In this document: one piece after another, positions 7,100-9,655 of the stretch
Layout: every line of letters begins with the position of its first letter
Numbering within the stretch: position 1 is the first letter of the stretch
Origin: Treponema sp.
Lineage (GTDB): Bacteria; Spirochaetota; Spirochaetia; Treponematales; Breznakiellaceae
Direction: 5' to 3'
Assembly (NCBI GenBank): GCA_031271075.1
Contig: JAISWN010000371.1
Location: forward strand, 1 to 9,655
Length of the DNA: 9,655 nucleotides
Translations under genes and position numbers: made by a program
Notes under the pieces: generated by a model
The model's input: the letters and a program-made list of their open reading frames with translations, nothing else
Database searches by the model: none
What the model was told of the DNA's origin: nothing

Positions 7100-7142
7100 A
7101 TTGTATCGTAATCAGGATAAACCGGGGGGGAAAATCCCGCAA
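7100..7142 (-). promoter_or_regulatory. Candidate promoter(s) of the transport/enzyme operon
   Basis: Two candidates lie in the 176-bp gap between the regulator and lplB. Candidate A has TTGCGG (7137-7142) and TATCCT (7114-7119) separated by 17 bp; the spacer contains a run of seven G on the plus strand (7124-7130). Candidate B is a better -10, TACAAT (7100-7105), but at the right distance it has only CCCCCG as a -35. In both cases the -35 is poor, as expected for a promoter that needs an activator such as the AraC-type protein encoded immediately upstream. The rest of the gap holds the direct repeats and the leader hairpin listed separately, and no small gene was recognised. Confidence 0.4.
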
Positions 7143-7164
7143 TGTGTATTTTCCATTTATGTGT
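7142..7164 (-). promoter_or_regulatory. Candidate AraC-type operator: two direct repeats
   Basis: The hexamer ACACAT (minus strand) occurs at 7159-7164 and again at 7142-7147, 17 bp start to start, separated by AT-rich sequence. AraC-family activators commonly bind direct repeats about two helical turns apart, with the proximal site against or overlapping the -35. Here the proximal repeat shares base 7142 with the -35 of promoter candidate A. The match is short, so this is a placement-based inference. Confidence 0.35.
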
Positions 7165-7213
7165 GCCTAATCTATTTCGAAGGATAGGTGATTTATGATG
7201 GAATATGCGAATT

Positions 7214-9451
7214 CTATCCCTTTCGCACCCGTTCCCGGTACTGTCCGGGGGTAATGCCCTCGGTAGTTTTAAATTTCCTTAAAAAACTTGAGGCGTCCAT
7301 ATAGCCTACTTCAAAAACGATCTCTTTGACCTGCTTCTCCGTCTTGACAAGAAGTTCCTTTGCCCTGTCCAGCCGGAGCATAGAAACATAATCGACAAAG
7401 GTATAACTCGTTTCCCGCTTAAAAAGCCGGCTCAGATAGTTGGGAGAAATATCAAATATAGCCGCAACCTGCTGAAGGCTGAACTGGATTTCATGGAAAT
7501 GTTTCCTTGTATAATTTATGATTTCCGAATTCAGGCGACTGTTCCGATCTTCCTGTGATTTTTCAAATTCCCCGCAGATCCATTCCGTAAACTGCCGGGC
7601 CTTGAGACGGAATTGTTCCAAACTGGTAAAGCCGGAAAGCTCCTTGATATCCGCGACTTTAATCCGGCAGTGCAGTTGACCTGCTGTTTTAATGATCGTA
7701 TTGATAACGTCAAAACAGAGACATTGGGTAATAGGTGAAGCTCCGGCTTCGCTGATTTTAGCGGTCATATCATCAACAGCCTCGAGGGCCATTTCCCGGT
7801 TCGCCCTTTTTATGCTTTGTATATACATAGATTGTTCGACCACCGGATAATAATAATTATCCTCGTTGATTTTAACCGCTTCCTCAAAGAACATTAGATT
7901 TTTTTCACCGATAAGATAATCCTCCATCACTACGGCAGCTTCCATAAAGGATCCGTTTATCTTATGAATACCTTCATAGATCCTGCCGATTCCAACCCTG
8001 ATGTTAAAGCCATAAGTTTCCTGTATACGGTTCATAAAATAGTCCGCCGCAAGGAGGCGGACATCCGCTCCATCAATAAGCTGTTCCACCGCATTGCAGA
8101 TGACTGCCACTTGCTGTTCCAGCAGGAGTTCCAATGCGTAAAACCAGCAGTTTTTAAACACACAGCCATCCACAGTATGCAGGATCATTCGGATTCGGCG
8201 ACTTAGGGTCTGGGACTCCCTTTTCCCGTCCGCGAGGGCGATGATAAAAACAAACACCCAGGGGGCGGAAAGGTTAATATTTGCTTCCCGGAGACAATCC
8301 TCCATTTCCCCCCTGGCGCCGTATTCTCCCTTTAGCAGATCCCGCAGGTAGGAATAAACAATCAGGGGCCGCTGCCGGTTCAAGGTATGACTTAGTTCCG
8401 TATTGGTTTCATCCATAACATTCCATTTGTTCAGGATATAATCAAATTCATTACTTTTGGGATTTTCATTCTTCCAGGAAGAACCGCCTATATTCTTGAG
8501 AAGGTTTAATACCGGCTTGTAATTTCGTTTTGCCATTATAACGGCAAGCACTACTCCCATAAGGGCAAGCAGGAATATGGATACCAAAAGAATAATCCGC
8601 ATCGGTAGAATTCTGATAAAGAAATTCCCCGTGCTGGTAACGGATATACAACTTAAACCCATGTTTTCCGAGATACTCCGCATAATAATGAATTGGGTCC
8701 CCTTTATTTTCCGTTTCTGTACACCCACACCCTTAAGGCCTGAAAGCCTTTGGACAAAGTCCCGGGGCAGATCTATGGTCTCGTAACTAAAAAGATTGTT
8801 TCTTTTATCATTATATATGTAGAGATTACTCCGGATTTCCTCCAGATAATTTTCCATGGTCTTTTTGATGTCTTCATGTTTCAAGAAAAAACAAAGGGTC
8901 GCCTGGGGCATGGCGTCAAGGTACGGAACGGGATAGAGATATACCACCCCCGGTTCGTTCCGGTTGATCGGAGCGGCATAAAAAGAAAGTTTTACGGAAG
9001 TATTGTACCGGATGCCATTGATTTGGGTAAAAAAACTTGACATGGTAAGATCCCCATCGTCTCGAACCGTCCGTTCAAATTCCGTATAGGGCATAACCCC
9101 TTCGGACGTATAAACCAGGGAACCCCCCCGATAGTAGAGTATTATCCGGGCAGGAAAATTCAAAGATCCTTCATAAAAGGAAAGCCGCCGGACTAAAACA
9201 GTTTCGGCGATTCCCGGTGTATTGGCTTCCTGATCTGTTTCCCAAAAATGGCAGGCGATATTTTCCATTTCACCGGTTATATAATCCATTTCATTACAGG
9301 CCTGCAGCAAAGCGGAAAAATTACTGTTCTCCACTTCTCTGCTGACGGCCATTATATTCGTGTAATAAAAAATAAAACCCAAAACGACCGGAAGCATTCC
9401 AATGATAAGGTGGGATATAAAATATTTGGAAAACCAGCTTTTTATGAGCAT
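7214..9451 (-). CDS. Membrane-anchored AraC-family transcriptional activator (YesN-like sensor)
   Basis: A 745-residue one-component regulator. A first membrane helix lies at about 12-36 (ISHLIIGMLPVVLGFIFYY). An extracytoplasmic sensor region of about 245 residues follows, and a second membrane helix at about 283-307 (MRIILLVSIFLLALMGVVLAV in part). The cytoplasmic part has a middle domain containing RVGIGRIYEGI...SFMEA (485-505), resembling the degenerate GGDEF-like module of CdaR-type regulators. The C-terminal AraC DNA-binding domain spans 641-745. Helix-turn-helix 1 covers SLQQVAAIFDISPNYLSRLFKR (658-679), and helix-turn-helix 2 covers VKEIVFEVGYMDASSFLRKFK (708-728), closing with GITPGQY. 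Large regulators of this kind usually sit beside LplAB/YtcP transporters and activate them. No partner kinase or response-regulator receiver domain is visible. The frame also allows TTG at 9457, but AAAAGG (9460-9465) is eight bases from the ATG at 9451 and only two from the TTG, so the ATG is preferred. The ligand is unknown; a glycan fragment in the periplasm or outside the cell is likely. Confidence 0.9.
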   Translation of the reverse strand: MLIKSWFSKYFISHLIIGMLPVVLGFIFYYTNIMAVSREVENSNFSALLQACNEMDYITGEMENIACHFWETDQEANTPGIAETVLVRRLSFYEGSLNFPARIILYYRGGSLVYTSEGVMPYTEFERTVRDDGDLTMSSFFTQINGIRYNTSVKLSFYAAPINRNEPGVVYLYPVPYLDAMPQATLCFFLKHEDIKKTMENYLEEIRSNLYIYNDKRNNLFSYETIDLPRDFVQRLSGLKGVGVQKRKIKGTQFIIMRSISENMGLSCISVTSTGNFFIRILPMRIILLVSIFLLALMGVVLAVIMAKRNYKPVLNLLKNIGGSSWKNENPKSNEFDYILNKWNVMDETNTELSHTLNRQRPLIVYSYLRDLLKGEYGARGEMEDCLREANINLSAPWVFVFIIALADGKRESQTLSRRIRMILHTVDGCVFKNCWFYALELLLEQQVAVICNAVEQLIDGADVRLLAADYFMNRIQETYGFNIRVGIGRIYEGIHKINGSFMEAAVVMEDYLIGEKNLMFFEEAVKINEDNYYYPVVEQSMYIQSIKRANREMALEAVDDMTAKISEAGASPITQCLCFDVINTIIKTAGQLHCRIKVADIKELSGFTSLEQFRLKARQFTEWICGEFEKSQEDRNSRLNSEIINYTRKHFHEIQFSLQQVAAIFDISPNYLSRLFKRETSYTFVDYVSMLRLDRAKELLVKTEKQVKEIVFEVGYMDASSFLRKFKTTEGITPGQYRERVRKG

Positions 9452-9459
9452 CCACAAGA

Positions 9460-9496
9460 CCTTTTCAAAACCAGCCGGATTTTGAAAAACCCGGCT
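9460..9496 (-). promoter_or_regulatory. Regulator leader: two mutually exclusive hairpins at the ribosome binding site
   Basis: On the minus strand AGCCGG (9491-9496) and CCGGCT (9473-9478) pair around an inner TTTT/AAAA, giving a strong stem. The inner segment TTTTCAAAA (9480-9488) is also perfectly complementary to TTTTGAAAA (9462-9470). That second segment contains the A residues of the AAAAGG ribosome binding site (9460-9465). Forming the second stem breaks the first and hides part of the ribosome binding site. This could be a simple translation switch; no known riboswitch class was recognised. Confidence 0.4.
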
Positions 9497-9563
9497 GTAG
9501 TATTCCCGAATCCGTATAAAAATTCCAAATTTTTTTCCTAATTCCTGATATGATGTGCTCCCG

Positions 9564-9569
9564 TGTCAA
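9564..9569 (-). promoter_or_regulatory. -35-like box upstream of the regulator
   Basis: A perfect TTGACA lies on the minus strand about 110 bases before the regulator start. At 16-18 bp spacing the downstream hexamers (CAGGAA, AGGAAT, GGAATT) are poor -10 boxes, so either the promoter is weak or the box is chance. A second possible element is TATACG within the TTTTTATACGG stretch nearer the gene, also without a good -35. In the rest of 9497-9655 only AT-rich sequence without a recognisable gene was seen. Confidence 0.25.
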
Positions 9570-9655
9570 GACCTTCTTACAACAATTTTGTGAAATCACT
9601 CCAATCTTTTCATGGTTAGAGTGAATACCTGATAGCGGAATAAGAAGGGAAACTG

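Noticed and set aside
7167..7190. TTCGAA-centred near-palindrome in the regulator-lplB gap
   Set aside because: Only the outer CCTA/TAGG and the central TTCGAA match, and their centres do not coincide.
9452..9457. TTG start two codons earlier for the regulator
   Set aside because: The ribosome binding site would be only two bases away, whereas the ATG at 9451 has normal spacing.
9589..9602. TGTGAAATCACT as a CRP-type site
   Set aside because: The half-sites are only 2 bp apart rather than the required 6, so it does not match a CRP operator.

Overview
The window holds one compact carbohydrate-uptake and -processing operon on the minus strand, plus the decayed end of a second, oppositely oriented locus at the left edge. 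Base composition is near 50% GC by eye. An LplB/YtcP-type sugar ABC transporter without its own ATPase, a large membrane-anchored AraC regulator of the YesN type, and a lipoprotein binding protein with a lipobox ending Ala-Ala-Cys together suggest a host-associated Treponema (for example the termite-gut group). A Paenibacillus- or Lachnospiraceae-like Firmicute has the same gene sets and cannot be excluded. No rRNA, tRNA, integrase, IS element or CRISPR array was seen.

Layout, read in the direction of transcription (right to left). The leader at 9452-9655 has a -35-like TTGACA and a pair of mutually exclusive hairpins touching the ribosome binding site. A 745-aa transmembrane sensor/AraC-type activator follows at 7214-9451. 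A 176-bp regulatory gap (7038-7213) carries direct repeats, a weak promoter with a G7 tract in its spacer, and a small leader hairpin. The tight operon then runs: LplB-type permease (6129-7037), YtcP-type permease (5241-6116), LplA-like lipoprotein binding protein (3596-5215), a two-propeller GH43-like glycosidase (1819-3564) and a Cys-type sulfatase (393-1832). Gaps are 12, 25 and 31 bp, and the last two genes overlap by 14 bp.

How the parts probably work together (inference): the regulator senses a signal outside the membrane and activates the operon. The lipoprotein captures an oligosaccharide, the two permeases import it with a shared ATPase encoded elsewhere, and the glycosidase and sulfatase act on it in the cytoplasm, since neither has a visible signal peptide. 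The expected substrate is therefore a short, sulfated glycan fragment that is imported still sulfated.

At the left edge (1-352, plus strand) is debris. An open frame at 110-352 with no start codon encodes a recognisable sulfatase C-terminus that can be aligned to the intact sulfatase facing it. Before it are broken pieces of what may be the end of a glycosidase. The region appears to have been richer in sulfated-glycan genes and to have suffered deletion or frameshift.

The families are all known. The parts most worth following up are the sulfatase remnant, the tandem-propeller GH43 with a degenerate N-terminal half, the unusual CAPYR sulfatase motif, and the two regulatory regions.
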